A DNA stretch of 64,000 bases from Emydura subglobosa (GCA_007922225.1 ML679970.1:26218631-26282630), one strand, 5' to 3'. Shown: positions 9,637 through 22,184, counted from the first letter of the stretch. The notes: generated by a model not told the origin, from the sequence alone. Made by a program: numbers and translations.

Positions 9637-12600
9637 ATGTCAAAAATCTCCCGTACCGCGAAGGCTGTGAAGAAGGTTGATCCTGGGAGCGTCATCCGAA
9701 TGATCATCCGGGCAGGGCAGGCCATGCCGGGGCCTCCCCTGGGCCCTGTCCTTGGGCAGGTAGGCCAGGCCCCTCACTGCCTGTGTCACTTACTTGAGGG
9801 GCTGTTATGCTACGGGTGAGTGGTGTGTTTAACGAGTGGTGGGCTAATGAGGTTTGCTGCAAAGGCAGGGGGTGCTTCTGAGACAGTGATGCTCCAGAAT
9901 AATCCCCCAGGTTCCTGCTGACCCCCATGGCTGTTCACATGGTGGGGACAGGGTTAGCTTCTGTCACTCTGGGCTGGCTAAGGTTGTATAGAATCATAGA
10001 ATATTAGAGTTGGAAGGGACCTCAGGAGGTCATCTAGTCCAACCCCCTGCTGAAGGCAGGACTAACCTCAGCTATATCATCATTGTAGGATCTGGGGTGC
10101 AGGGTCTTTAGCCCCCTCCCATTGCTGGCCGGCTGCAGATGTCAGGGCAGCATCCCAACTTATGGAAGGAGGATTTCCTCTTATGCCTGTTGCCATTCTA
10201 GGCTGCTGGGGCTCTGGGCTGTATTCAGACAATGACTAAAGGGGCTGGGCTGGAATGGCTGAGAATGCCCCCGGACTCACACTGAGCCCCCTCTCGATGG
10301 GGAGGCAATGCAGGCACTGTCTGTAGCTGCTGTTGCTTGTACAGAGGTGATGCCCAGAGGCACCATTCTGCTGGGTGCTGCACACACGCTCCCCGCTGCC
10401 CCGGCTGAGCTCAGAGCTGCTCATTATGCCAGGGGCTGCACAGACACTCTCTCTGCTGATATGGGGGCTCTGATTGTGCCAGGCACTGCACAGACCCATA
10501 ACAAGAGACAGTCCCTGACCCAAAAGTGGACACAGAGTATGGGAGAGGTAGGGTGGCTGTTAGCTGGAAGCTGAGGCCCAAAGAACGGCCATGACTCATC
10601 CAGGAGTCAGTGGCAGAGCTGGGGATTGTACCCATGTGTCCTGAGTCCCAGCCCAGTGCATCCTCCCACCCTTCCCCAAAACCATGCTGCCTCTTGCCAT
10701 GACTGTGTCCAGGTAGGGGGTATCTGTCGCAGCAGCAGGGTGCTTGGCCTCCACTCCGCTGGGAGTGCGGAGAATCCTGCAGGGTTGCCTCCTCCTCTCC
10801 AACTGCTGCTGCCCCATGTGGTCCCTTGCTGTAACAGGGCCAGGGGGCGACCCCACTGAATCCTGCCCCCGGACTGGGATTGTCCCAGCTCTGGAGAAGG
10901 GGCTGGGAGTTGCTGCAAAACCCACAAAAAGTTTTTGCTGTAAATATCACCTGACAGCCCTAAGTCCCACCCCCTGAGCCAGCCAGTCCCCTTGGTGTGG
11001 GCCAGATCAGGGACGGCGTCCTTTGGGAAAGGCCTCCCCACCGCAGCAAGTGAAGGCTGTGACCTAGCGCTGCAGGGTCTGATGGGGCAGGAGGGGGCCT
11101 GGGCCCCTCCCACACAGTGGACCCGTCTTTATGCCTTTGTCCTCGGTCTTCTCAGCAGCCAGCTGGTAAATGCTCCACCTAATTAGCCACCCCTGTTATT
11201 AATTGCTGGCTTTAACGCCTCGCATGTGTTTCAGAAGGAGAATGGAAAGGGGGGATGGGTCTTGCTCTGCTTGTATGTCCCTACCCAATACCTTCTCCCT
11301 AGCGCTAGTCCACAGGGGGACTGAGGACAGGCCACAGGGGACCCAGCTATGGGCAACTGGGCCACTGGGGATGGGTGAGCAGATGTCAGTCCTGATATTT
11401 GGGGATTTTTCTTGTATAGATGCCTATTACCCCTCACCCCCATACCGATTTTTCTCACTTGCTAGCTGGTCACCCTGATTGGGGACCAAGGACAGGCTGT
11501 GGACTCTCAACATACACACACCATCCTGGGGCTAGTGCTGGGCCCCCAGAGTGGGTCAAAGACTCTACATGTCCCCATGGTTAATGGTGTGGTCCGGGGA
11601 CGGGGTGGGGACCATGCTCCCCTCCACGGGCTGTGTTGCAGGGAATGCTCTTCCTCTTTCGCTGCTCCACTTGCAGGTGCCTGTGGGGGTTCCCCGCAGA
11701 GCACAGCTGAGCAGGCAGGTGATGGGATTGTTCTGACTGTGCCAGCTCCAATGTTCGATTGGGACCCGGAAACTGGGTCAATGTCAGTTCTGTCCCACAC
11801 GGGGAAACTGAGGCACAGAGCAAGAGGGGCTCACCCAGGGGCACATGGAGTCAGAGGCAGAGCTGGGGGACTCGACGCCTGCTGCTGTAACTGCTAGACT
11901 CGCCCTCCACCCAGAGCTGAGGGTTGAATCCAGGAGTCCTGGCTCAGCTCTGCGCTAACCATGGGAGCCCCTGGCTACCACAGCAGCGTGTGTGTGCGGG
12001 GAGGAGTGGATCAGTGAGGTATTTGGTTGATGATCCATTGCTTCCTCATCCCAAGTGCCTGACCCCTCCCATTGCTGCCTCCCCAGCCCCCAACCCCTCC
12101 TGTTGCTTCTCTCCCCCCTTCCTTTCTCAGCCCCACCTCTTGCGCTGTGGCAGCTCCTGGGGCATGCCCATTCCTGTGCCCAGTTGGCCCTGCTCCCCTC
12201 CCGCCCCCTTTACCTGCAGGTCCGGTCACCGTGATGGGGGAGGGGGGGCCTGAATCCCACATGGGGTCCTGGCCCTGCATGGGGTCCCTGTGCCTCTTCC
12301 CGGCAGGGGGGCTATGCGAGAGTCCGGCCGGGCTGTGGAGGTGCCAGGCTCTTGAGTGGGGAAGGGGTCTCTGTGGGCCCCAGAGGCTCTGGCTGAGCAT
12401 TGGGTCCATGGGGGTGGCAGTAGGCGGGATCAGGTGCTGGGGGCTGTGGCGTGTATGTGTGTGGGGGGTCCTGCAAAGGGGGGCATTGGATTTTGCTTGT
12501 ACAGAGATCTTTCCCCACTGCTGGAGGGCAGTGAGGGCTAGTGGTTAGAGCAGGGCTGGGAGCCCTGGAGTGGGGGAGTGGGGCTGGGAATCAGAATGTC

Positions 12601-14820
12601 TGGGGCCTGTCCCTGGCTCTGGGAGAGAGGTGGAGGTGGCATCACTGCTGCCTTCTGCCTGTCCCAGCCCCTGTGCAGTCCAGTGATTCTCCTGGGGTCA
12701 GAAGTTGAGGGCCAGCCTGTCCGTGCTGGGGTTACGACGCGTCTCTCAGCATGGGGGGTGCATGGTATGTCTGTGGGCCGTGTGCGCAGGGTGTGGGGCG
12801 CTGGCTTTCCTGGGAAGGTCACAGCTGCTCCGGGAAGCTGTGAGCTCCGCTCTAATTCAGCTTTGTTTGGCATGATCAAGTGACAACTTCCCGCTGCACA
12901 GCGTGGCCGCCACAGTCACAACCTGGAGTTACACCCTCGAACCGGGCCCTACCCCTGCCCCCTCTGGGGAGGAGCGTGGCAGCCTGACACCATGTCCTCA
13001 AACAGGGAACAGGGAAGGGTGGGGGGCACATACCATGGAAATGTGACCCCAGGGTAGGGGACTGGGTGGCTCAGGGATGGGGAATGGGGTACAGGGCCTT
13101 TCACCTCTAAAAAACACAGGCTCTGATTTGGGGGGCGGTCACACATTGAGGTGCAGGAGGTCCTAGAGCATATGGGGCAGGTGGTGGGGGGTCAGAACCC
13201 CCTGACAGTGTCTCTGCCCCTCTCCCCAGAGGGGCATCCCCATCGGGCAGTTCTGCAAGGATTTCAATGAGCGAACCAAGGACATCAAAGACGGGGTGCC
13301 GCTGCCTGTGCGCATTGATGTCAAGGTGAGACACCCCCCCATGCCCTCAACTCCCACCCTGCTGCCCATGTGCCTCAATATCAGGGGAGGCACTCCCCCC
13401 TTCCCCCCATGCCCTATCCTGCTCCACCCCATCGCTGCCACTGGGCCAGAGCACACCCCTCCTCACTGGGGCAAGATCTGTGTGTGGCGGGGCGGGGCGG
13501 GGTCCGGGCCACCTCTCCTCAGGCAGGATCCCAGTTTAAGCCCCATCCCCTCACTGTGTTGCAGCCAGACAGAACCTACGAGATCCAGCTCAGCCAGCCC
13601 ACGGCCTCCTATTTCCTCAAGGCGGCTGCCGGCATCGAGAAGGGGGCAGCACAGACCGGTATGGGGGGCGGCACAGACTGCAGTGACTGATCAAGGAGGG
13701 AAGAGACATAAACTGATGGGGAGGGGCTTACACAACATGGAGAGGGAGGGAGCAGGAGCCACCCAGGGTGGAGAGGGCAGAGGTCCTGCCGATGGGGGGC
13801 GGGGGGCAATCCTCCTGTGGTGTGTGTGTGGCGGCGGGGGGGGGCCCAATGCTGCCCTCTGTGTTGAACCGCAGCTAGCAAACCGGCACCCAGAAGGGAG
13901 GGGAGCTGTACATCAGCCCCCCCCCACTTCCCTGCCAGCCTTGATGCCCAGGATTCACCTCCCCCATCCCTTGGGGGTGCCCTGAAGTCTGGGCGCTCCT
14001 GGAAAGCCTGTGAGCCCCTGGTGGCTGCCCCCAGCATTAGCGCTCTGGACTCTGAACTGCGTCTGACCCTGGCACATGGGAGCTGTGGTTCAGGATGGAG
14101 GGTCCCTGCAAGAGGGCTGCAGCTTGAGGGGAAGGGCCCTGTGGTCTGTTGGGGGGCACTGGCGGTTGGGACAGAAAGGGCCACATGAGGGGGGCTGCTG
14201 GGCCCACAAGAGCTTGGGGGAGCTGTGGGTCAGGACACAAGGGGGCTGTGGAGAGGTCCCGCAGGTGGAACTCACAAGTCTCTGGCTGAACAGGGCATGA
14301 GGTGGCGGGCATGGTGACCCTGAAGCATCTGTACGAGATCGCGCTGGTGAAGTCCAAGAACCCCAACTTCGTGGTGCGGGACATGAGCCTGGAGAAGGTG
14401 GTGAAATCCCTCATTGGCAGTGCCAGAACCCTGGGCATCAAGGTGGTGAGACAGTGAGTACCTGCACAGAGCCTGGGGGGGCAGGAGCCAGGACCCCTTG
14501 GTTCCTAGCTGTGGGTGGGGTGGGGGATCCAGTGGGTGGAACTGGGGCAGTTGGCAGTCAAGATCCAGGGTTCCATCCCTGGTTCTGGGTAGGGAGTGGA
14601 ATCTAGTGGTTAGAGCACGTGGGGCTGGGTGTGGTCTAGTGGGTTAGAGGGGGATGGGGATGGGGGCCAGGGCTCCCATGTCTGGTAGGTCTGACCCCTT
14701 TCTTCTTCCCCCATCAGCCTCAGTGCAGAGGAATATGCCGTGTTCCAGCAGCAGCGCGAGGAGGCCCTGGCAGTGGCGGCAGCAGAAGCCCAGGCAGCGG
14801 AGTTGGAGAAGAAGAAATAA
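9637..14820 (+). CDS. MRPL11: Mitochondrial ribosomal protein L11 (uL11m)
   Basis: A complete five-exon CDS of 191 residues: 9637-9759, 13230-13325, 13565-13658, 14294-14453 and 14718-14820 (TAA). The product is a large-subunit protein of the mitochondrial ribosome, at the GTPase-associated stalk base. Diagnostic L11 features are [11 protein letters not shown] at residues 31-41, [16 protein letters not shown] and [13 protein letters not shown]. The N-terminal domain (about 15-80) is followed by the rRNA-binding C-terminal domain (about 85-160) and an Ala/Glu/Lys-rich tail. Length matches the human protein (192 as recalled). The ATG at 9637 was chosen because the protein begins [11 protein letters not shown] like its orthologues; an in-frame ATG 45 bases upstream lies before a likely splice acceptor (TCATCTGGCAG ending at 9625). 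The first coding intron is 3.5 kb and holds CR1 and MIR repeats. Confidence 0.95.
9985..10085 (-). repeat. CR1 LINE 3' end
   Basis: AATCATAGAATATTAGAG followed by TTGGAAGGGACCTCAGGAGG is the reverse complement of the CR1 3' terminus, which ends in ATTCTATGAT repeats. It lies in the first MRPL11 intron. Confidence 0.8.
10360..10645 (-). repeat. Old SINE-type repeats in MRPL11 intron 1
   Basis: Head-to-tail copies of a unit with TGTGCCAGGCACTGCACAG lead into a reversed MIR-like tail (CTGAGGCCC, ATGACTCATCCAGG, GTGGCAGAGCTGGGGATTG). Confidence 0.55.
11790..11960 (-). repeat. MIR-like SINE
   Basis: GGGGAAACTGAGGCACAGAG, then GCTCACCCAGGGGCACATGG, then a tail with ATCCAGGAGTCCTGGCTCAG. This is a reversed MIR-type structure in MRPL11 intron 1. 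Confidence 0.6.
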
Positions 14821-15115
14821 TTGCCGGGACACGCTGGCCCTACAGTCCCCGAGGGAGCCTGAAGTCCAGATCCCACTTTGCTGGCCCCCAGGGTCAAAGC
14901 CCTGCTCTGGGTGTGGGGAGCTGGGGGCATCCGCTTGACAGCAATATGTCAGTCTGTCCATCCATCCCCCCTGTTCCTCTCTCCTGGCCATCTTTGGCCT
15001 ATGGAATTGTCTCTATGGAGAATGGGAATTAGCCCTGCCACGGGCCCCACCCCTCATGTCCAACCCTTCTTTAAAATGTGCTGGAGTTGTTTTGCTGCAG
15101 TTAAAATCCCAGCCA

Positions 15116-15121
15116 AATAAA
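15116..15121 (+). terminator. MRPL11 polyadenylation signal
   Basis: AATAAA lies 296 bases after the MRPL11 stop, in AT-richer sequence (GCCAAATAAAACCCC). Confidence 0.75.
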
Positions 15122-15689
15122 ACCCCACTGTGACCCCCCAAACTGGGATCAGCTTGTGTCTGTGTGTGCAATGGGTGGGGACCTGAGATATGGGGCCTTT
15201 CCCCTCTGGGGGGGGCGACAGTTCAGATCCAGCCCCAGGGCAGGGAGACTGGCTGGCTCTGGGGTGGCGGGGAGGGGAGAGGAAACAGGACACGGGGCCA
15301 TTCCCTCATTTCTAGCCCAGGCAACTATTGCTTGGGTTACACTTGGGGCAGCTCTTTGGAGATTATATTTGTAACCCCAAGGGCTGGAAACGCAGCTTTC
15401 TTTTTAATGCACGTTCTGATTCTAGAGAAGGGGACTATGCTGTGTGCCGAGACATCCCGGGGAGCAGCCCAGCTGCAGTCCTGTTGAAACCTGGGTCAGT
15501 TGGAAAGTGGTGGAGCAGTCACTGTGTCAGGATATATTGGATGTAATTCAGAGATACCAAAGCCCCGGCTGGGGAATGAATAAAACAAGGACAAATAATC
15601 AAGGATCATAAATCCAAGAGAATGCATTTTGGAGGGGAAACCTAAGTACCTTGTTCCTCTCCAGAGTCTCAGTTTAGGGACTCAGGGGT

Positions 15690-15810
15690 GAGGTGTGGGG
15701 CTGTTTATACAGGGATCTGGAGACTTGGCCTCCTCGGGTGGGGCACAGAGGCTGTTTATACAGGGATCCGTCACCTGAGGCTGAGATGCAGCCACCTCTG
15801 GGCTAGTGCA
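15690..15810 (+). repeat. 65-bp-family repeat, two units
   Basis: CTGTTTATACAGGGAT occurs at 15701 and 15752, followed by CTGAGATGCAGCCACCTCTG. Confidence 0.6.
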
Positions 15811-16334
15811 CAGCAGCTGGGTAATCTCTTAGCATCATTGCACAAGATTTTAAGGTGAGAAATGAAGGGGAATCAAATCTCCAATTGAAACTAATAAGCA
15901 GGTGAACAGACACTAGAATGACCCGGCCGGGACGCTGGGGCTGACAGCCTGCCGTGGGCACCTCTGTACACTCTTGAATGACGGTGAGTTATCAGTGGTA
16001 AGTGGCATCGCTAGGAGGGGGAAGGGAAGCCCAGGACTGGGGGTGGCAGGTTGGGATGGAGGGCCCAGGATGCAGCCAGAGGGGTGGGGAAATAAGAAGG
16101 AAGTTGCTGTTTCCCATTATCCCCAGCAGGTGGCAGGGTTTACCCACAACTTCAATTGCTACTGGCAGGGAGTGGGGCTCGGGGGAGGTGGTGGCTGCTA
16201 ATTTACTGCAGTGTGGGGCACATGGGGGTCCTGTCTATGGCTCTGCCAGGGCCCTCCTGGCCCACACCCGGCGTTGGCCACCCACCCCCACCTCCAGCTA
16301 AAGGGGCAGCCACAGGGTTACGCTGCTGTGAGCT

Positions 16335-16620
16335 GGACAGCAGGAGAAGGTGGGGGTGTGTGGCTAGGGGTGTAGTGTGTGTGTTGGGGGGTGCAGGTGT
16401 AGTGGGGGTATGTGGATAGGGTGCAGTGTGGGGGGTATGGTATGGGGTGCAGTTGTGGGGGGTGCAATGGGAGTGCAGTTTGTGGGGGATGGATGGGGTG
16501 TGGATGGGGTGCGGTTTGTGGAGGGGAGATGTGGGGTGTAGATGGGGTGCAGTTTGTGGAGGGGAGGGGTATAGATGGGGTCCAGTGGGAAGTGCAGTTG
16601 GGGGGGGTGGATGGAATCCT
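16335..16620 (+). repeat. G-rich minisatellite
   Basis: Irregular units of about 20-30 bases are built from GATGGGGTGCAGTTTGTGG. The many G tracts give G-quadruplex potential on the + strand. Confidence 0.65.
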
Positions 16621-17179
16621 CTGGAGCACCCAACGTGGGGCCAATGCCAAGAAGCATCCCCCCCACCATACACACAGCCCCTCACACCAAGGAGCTCAGC
16701 TTTGCTGGCCCCGGCCCTTCTGCCTGGACTGAGTTTGTGTGGCGCCTGGCTGGGAATGGGGCTGAGACCTGGCAAATTTGTTTCACATGGGGGCAGCATG
16801 GCCAGATCAGAGCTGGCGCCCTCTAGGGGGGAAAGGCCCTATATCTCAGTCCCCTGCCCTGGGCCTGGATTGGCGGGGGAGAGGAGTTGGGGGTCAGGGA
16901 GTGAGGGGGAATGGAGGGAGGGGGAAGGACTGGGAGATGTGGGAGGTTATTGCCCCCAGCTTTGTCCTGGGGGCAGTTACTGCTCCCTGCTCTTTCCCCA
17001 CCAGAACCCCCCATTCCCACTGACTGATGGTTCCTTGCTTGTCGGTGCTGCTGCTGCCCTGGCAACATAAGAGGGTCTCTAGGAAACCGGTTCCTGTTGC
17101 TAGGTCTGCGTGGGCGAGGGATGGAGGGGAGGCTGCCTCAGAACAGAGGTTGGGGGGCGAATCCCATGTGGGGGGCTGT

Positions 17180-17440
17180 GCCCATCTACACCTGCATCGT
17201 CCCCATCTGCATGCAGAGATATGGACCCCCCCCATGCACATGCAACTCCCGCAGAGACATGCATTGCCCCCTTGCGTCCATAACCCTCACAGACATGCAA
17301 CCCCCTGAAGACGTGCAGCACCCCACTCACATGCAACCCTCCATGCGCACACAGCACCGCCATGCACACACAACCTGCCCAGACATACACACGGCCCCGC
17401 CAGAGACACACAAACCCCCCTAGCTCCCCACCCCTGCATC
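17180..17440 (+). repeat. C-rich minisatellite
   Basis: Repeated CATGCACA, GACATGCA and CACATGCAAC elements of about 20 bases, strongly purine-poor. Confidence 0.6.
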
Positions 17441-17859
17441 CACATGGACCTCCCATGCATCTCTTCAGAAAGTTATGGGCACTGCCCTGCACATGAATCC
17501 CCCCCCTTACACACCCAGACCTATAGGGGCAGATCCAGATCCGTTACTCATGCCTCCCCCTCCACCCGTTTTGCTGGTCACGGCCCTGGGTGTAGAGACT
17601 GTGCCTGACGTAGTTGGGGAACAGTCTCTGCCCCCCATCCACCCTCTCCCCCTGTGCTGCCAAGCCAAATCTCATCCTCAGCACCTGCACTGGGGACCTG
17701 GCCCCAACTGCACCCCAAAAACCTGCCCCCTTAGCTTGCAACTGGATGAAACCAGGCTGGCTGGGCCCATGGGTCTGAGTGGGGTGGAGTGGGCTGTTGA
17801 ATTAAAGAAGCTGTCCCAAGGGGATCAGTGGGGTGGGCAGGGGGCCCCTCAGGATGCAG

Positions 17860-18085
17860 TGTGTGTGTGGGAAGTGTGGTCTGTGGGGGGGTGTCAGTGT
17901 GGGGTTTGGGTGGGGTGTAGAGGTCTGTGTGGAGTTGATGGGGTGGGGGGAGTTGTCTGTGGAAGGATCAGTGGGGTAGAGGGAAGGGTCTGTGAATGGA
18001 GGGATCAGCAGGGAGATGTCAGTGGGAGTGCGGTGGAGGGGGTCTGTGAGGTGTAGGGGGAGGGGTCTGTGGGGTCAGGGGAGGG
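17860..18085 (+). repeat. GT/G-rich minisatellite
   Basis: Imperfect units of GGGGTCTGTGGGGTGTAG type, similar in style to the array at 16335 but with a different unit. Confidence 0.6.
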
Positions 18086-18144
18086 GGGCCACTGGCAGAC
18101 CTTGCTCTGCTGATGCAGTGAATGGTTCCACCCCCCCCCACGCT

Positions 18145-18158
18145 GTTGCCATGGTGAT
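18145..18158. promoter_or_regulatory. RFX X-box-like site
   Basis: GTTGCCATGGTGAT matches one perfect X-box half-site (GTTGCC) and a weaker partner. Confidence 0.3.
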
Positions 18159-18486
18159 GTGATGCAGGTGGGGAGCAGTGACGTCACAGCTGCATCTCTG
18201 CCTTTTTCCTATTTTGGCAGTGAAAAGCGGAATCCCCCACCCCCCGCCTCCCCCAGAGCCGCAGGCTCGAAAGGGACTGAAAGTGCATGGGGGGGGGGTT
18301 GAGAGAGAGCAAGCCAGTCCCCCCATCCCCTGCTCATTCTCCATCCATCCATCCCCCCTCCCCCCTCCCTCTCTCTGTTGCTATAGCGTGGTTCTGCTCC
18401 TCTCTTGATCACCCTGCATCTAAAGCAAGGACTGGAGCAGCCCTGGGGGTGCTGAGCTCTGACGTAACTCGTTGGTATCTAGGGGC

Positions 18487-18850
18487 ACTCTCCTCTTGCA
18501 GTCAGGGCTGACCTCAGTGCCCCAGTCTGGCCCCAGGGGGTGCTGTGCTGTGCTGCAGGGAGTGGGATGGGGGTGCTCCACAGGGGATTCTCTCTCCTCA
18601 CAGTCAGACCTGGCCCCAACACCCCACAATTCTTCTCTTTTTATAAATCATTACAGAGCATTTTTATGCAGCAGTCGTTCAAATGCTTTGTCCCACCAGT
18701 GAGACACCTGCAAGGCTCCCTGTACAAACAGCCCCGCATCCCATCCCAGCAGCAGCCACGTCTCAGCTCCACGTGAGGGCTCCCTGTATAAACAGCCTCT
18801 GGACCCCACCCCAGAGGTAGCTGCATCTCAGTGTTGAGGGGGATCTCCAA
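18487..18850 (+). repeat. Composite repeat: 100-bp units followed by 65-bp units
   Basis: Two units of a roughly 100-base family (CTCCTCTTGCAGTCAGGGCT at 18490 and a second near 18590) are followed by two units of the 65-base family in CCCTGTATAAACAGCC orientation. The same order recurs at 47390-47595 and 57826-58320. Confidence 0.55.
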
Positions 18851-19219
18851 GTACATGGATCAGCATAGTGTTTTGGGACTGGCAGGTGCTGGGAGCCTGT
18901 TATATAATGGCTTGGCGCTGCGTGGCTCTCCTCACTGCTGTATTGGAGTGTTTGTCAGACACATTTAGAAGGTCTGTAGGTTGCATTCTGAACTGATTAT
19001 GTCTATAAAAATGCAGGTTGGGTCCAGCACGATGTCCTCATCCCAGGACTCGCAGGAACTTGGGCGTGAGGGCTTTACAATAGATTAATTCAGCCTCTGC
19101 TATTTTGCCTTTATTTACTCCTTGTGTTTTCAAAAATAGCTCTGTGATCTGCTGGTTTTTAATCAGAATTCCTCCCAGTTCTGGTCTCAAGGCACCTGAC
19201 CATATGAATATGTGTTGTT

Positions 19220-19330
19220 TCTCCCAGCACTAAGATGCAGCCACCTCTGGAGTGTGGGGGCTGTTTATACAGGAACCCCTGGCCCGATGCTGCTACCTCT
19301 GGGGTGAGGCTGGCAGATGTTTAATTGCTC
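19220..19330 (+). repeat. 65-bp-family repeat
   Basis: ACTAAGATGCAGCCACCTCT, then GGCTGTTTATACAGGAACCC. One full unit and part of a second. Confidence 0.6.
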
Positions 19331-19886
19331 ACAGCAGTGATGAAGGAGTTTCAGACAGGAAAGGCAATACGTTAAACCAATACGGCAGTGAAGTCATTAT
19401 TCACTTCCCTGAGTCAACTACGTGGGACCCACCTCACCTGTATTGCCCTCCCCCCTCAAGCAGGCTCTAAGGTTAGATCATCCCTGGGAAGGTGTCAAGT
19501 CCGTATTGTGTTCCTAGGGGTGGGAGCGAAGTGGCGGTCTAGTTGGTTGATGGGGGCTGGGAGGCAGGTCCCCTGGGTCCTATTCCAGGGTTGAGAGGGG
19601 AGTGATGCTAGTGGGTTAGAGCAGGGGCTGGGCATCGGCATAGGCTTTGTGGGGATGAAGAACCAGCCCATTAAAATCCTGATCCCCTGTACTGCCATTT
19701 GTATTGAGGGATGGATATTCGGGGGGGCTAGGTCTGAACTTCCCACGCTGGGGGGGGGATGCTAGCCAATCCTGCTGGCTCAGGCCCCCCCTGCCCCTCT
19801 CTCCTTTCGCACATTGGGTCTATAAAAAGCCTCCAGCCTCCCTGTATTGCAAAGCCTCTTGTGCTGGGAGGTGAAGCTGTGGGCGG

Positions 19887-19900
19887 GTCACCATGGCAAC
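19887..19900. promoter_or_regulatory. RFX X-box-like site
   Basis: GTCACCATGGCAAC is close to the palindromic RFX consensus. About 110 bases downstream is a short promoter-like stretch (GACGACGTGAAC, CTATATAAAA), but no gene could be assigned. Confidence 0.35.
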
Positions 19901-20034
19901 TGCTGAGATATTTTTGATGAAGAAGGGACCTTGATAGATATTTTTCTCGCTCTCCCCTCCCGCACCAGTGGGGTACGGGGGGGGGGAACGGGACGACGTG
20001 AACATTCAGAGCTATATAAAACCTAGGAGTGGGT

Positions 20035-20044
20035 CTAAAAATAG
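20035..20044 (+). promoter_or_regulatory. MEF2 consensus site
   Basis: CTAAAAATAG is a perfect YTAWWWWTAR match, 5.8 kb upstream of NPAS4. A single short match can arise by chance. Confidence 0.25.
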
Positions 20045-20259
20045 GACCAAGGAGCCTTTTTTGGTGGGGTAAAGATGCCAATTGCAGGAGAGGGGTGGCT
20101 CAGCCCTTCTGGCAGACACAGAGCAACAGCACTCAGACTAAGGCAGAGGGGTGCAGCCCCCATGCTGCAGTTGGGGATAGAACCCAGGAGTCCAGGCTCC
20201 TAGCCCCCTGCCCCTGCCATGGGAGGAGAACGCACTGAAAACACTAATAGAAACACACA

Positions 20260-20470
20260 CTCATGGTGCCCTAGAAATGACAGGCCCTATAGCCCATTTC
20301 TAGCCCCCCTGAGCCAGCCGGTCCCCTTGCCCTGAGGCCAGACTGGTGCCAATGCCCACTAGAGGCGAAAGGCTTCGTGTCCCATTCTCTGCCCCCCTGA
20401 ACCAGCCTGTCTCCCCCGGGGTCCAGACTGGATCTGGTGCCCCCTAGAGGGGAAAAGCCCTGGGGCAGAG
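20260..20470 (-). repeat. 85-bp-period tandem repeat, three units
   Basis: CTAGAG-type landmarks near 20271, 20359 and 20444 give periods of about 88 and 85 bases. The unit contains GGTGCCCCCTAGAGGGGAAA and CCTGAGCCAGCC. It is the same family as 20900-21090 in the opposite direction. Confidence 0.6.
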
Positions 20471-20899
20471 ATATTTTCTGTCCCGCTGAGCGAGCCAGCC
20501 CCCCATAAACGCAGGGGTTGAGGGAGGCAGAGGATTGGCAGGCTGAATGGAGAAGTAGACATAGCTCACTTCATGTTAGCAAAAGCAACAGGTTGAAAGT
20601 GGCCAGAGGGGCTTTTATTTAAGCAGGTTAAGACATTGGTTCCTCTCCATTCCCTGACCCTGCTGATATCCCCTTCCACATGCATCCTTCACCCCCTCTG
20701 CTCACTGTCCTTGCTCAATGCTCAGTGACCATGCGCTCCTGCCAGCCTGTCCCCTCCCTGGGCTCTGACGCAGATGGGACGCTTGCAGCTGCATTTAGAA
20801 ACAGTTACCTGGAAAATTGTCCTCAGTGCTGGAGCATCCTCTAGAACCTGGTGAAATGAGTCAGGAAAGGAGGGCAGCTCCCAGGTAGAGGAGCTAGCC

Positions 20900-21090
20900 A
20901 GGGCATGGGACCTTTCCCCTTTAGGGGTGCCAGCCCCAATCTGGCCAGCAACTGGCTAGCTCTGGGGAAGGCAATGGGCCACAGAGCCTTTCCCCACTAG
21001 GGGGCACTAGCTCTGATCCAGTCCCAGGGCAGGGGTCTGGCTGGCTCTGGGTGGTGGTGGGATACAGGGCTTGTTATTTCTAGGGTACCA
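20900..21090 (+). repeat. 85-bp-family tandem repeat
   Basis: CCTTTCCCCTTTAGGGG and CCTTTCCCCACTAGGGGGCA recur with CTGGCTGGCTCTGG between them. Units vary from about 66 to 83 bases. Confidence 0.6.
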
Positions 21091-21497
21091 CAAGCGTGTG
21101 TGCGTGTTAGGGTTCTATGCGGCTGTCAGTGTGTCTGTGTGTGTGAGAGTGGAGAGTGTCCTGCCTGAGCATGGTTGGCAGCCTGTGGTGGCAGGCATGC
21201 TGGTTCGTCTCTGTGCGATGACTCACTCTCAGCACATGTTGTATGTCAGTACACGACAGCTTGTGTGTCAGTGTCTCACTACAAGTTGGTGCATTTCACT
21301 GCCTGTTGGTGTGTGTCAGTTCGTGGGGGGGGGGCAGGGGGTGTTGGCGTGTGTCACTGCTTGTCAGAGCATGAGGTCCATGCATCTCCATGGAACCCCC
21401 TCCCCAACCCATCGCATTGTGAGCCCTGGTGTCTGAGTGGGGTAGAAGGCAGTGTCCCCCTGTCCTATAGCCAGCTGGCTGGCACTGCTCCCCCCCT

Positions 21498-21517
21498 CCC
21501 CCCCCCCCCCCCCCCCC
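21498..21517 (+). repeat. Poly-C run of 20
   Basis: Seven C, a single T, then twenty C. The true length is error-prone in any assembly. Confidence 0.8.
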
Positions 21518-21580
21518 GGCTCTGGCAGGGACTGGCTGTTACGGTGCTGAGCCACTCAGTAAATCACACAGACTTAGGGA

Positions 21581-21590
21581 CTATTTTTAG
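21581..21590 (+). promoter_or_regulatory. MEF2 consensus site
   Basis: CTATTTTTAG is a perfect MEF2 match, 4.2 kb upstream of the NPAS4 start. Confidence 0.25.
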
Positions 21591-22184
21591 CCTCCAGGTT
21601 TCTGTTTTTAGTAGCTTGATTCAGATCCTGAATGAAACACCAGGTGGGGGGATGAAAGGGCCTGGCAGGCTTCCAGAGCTGAGGGGTTCAAGAACAGCAA
21701 CCCTGCCCCTGGACCTCTTTGTCCATAAGGGGGTGACTCAGCAGTGATGCACTCGGAGTCATTTGGCTCCCAGATCCCAGGCACAGCTGAGGAGCAGAGC
21801 TAGGCTGTGCCAACTCCCCACACACACACAGAGGGGCTGGGCCATGAGCGCTGGGCACAGATAGAAGATCGGCTATGGTTTTCAACTCATTGGGGAGGGG
21901 GTCATGAAATTCCAGGGGGGGCTCTTGAGGGAAAGGCTGCAGGGAAATAGCACAGCACCCATCCAGTGGGAGGCAGCAGAGAGGGAAGGGCTGGAGGAGG
22001 GAACCTGGGTTTGGACTTGGAGGGCACGGGGTAAAAGGGAAGTTGGGAGGGCTCTTTCTCTCAGGGTAAACTGATGCCTGGAATTCCTGGCCATGGGCCC
22101 CCAGGGCCAGCCAGCCAGAGTTGCAACGGTGGGTGGAGCCTTCCCTTTCCATAGCACAAAGAAAGAAGAGAGGGGATGAGGTCC

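Noticed and set aside
9592..9819. An MRPL11 start 45 bases upstream, and read-through into the first intron
   Set aside because: The homologous protein starts MSK at 9637. The upstream codons precede a likely splice acceptor, and the donor at 9760 is supported by homology of the next exon.
16203..17492. His/Pro/Thr-rich and Gly/Trp-rich ORFs
   Set aside because: They are produced by the G-rich and C-rich minisatellites.
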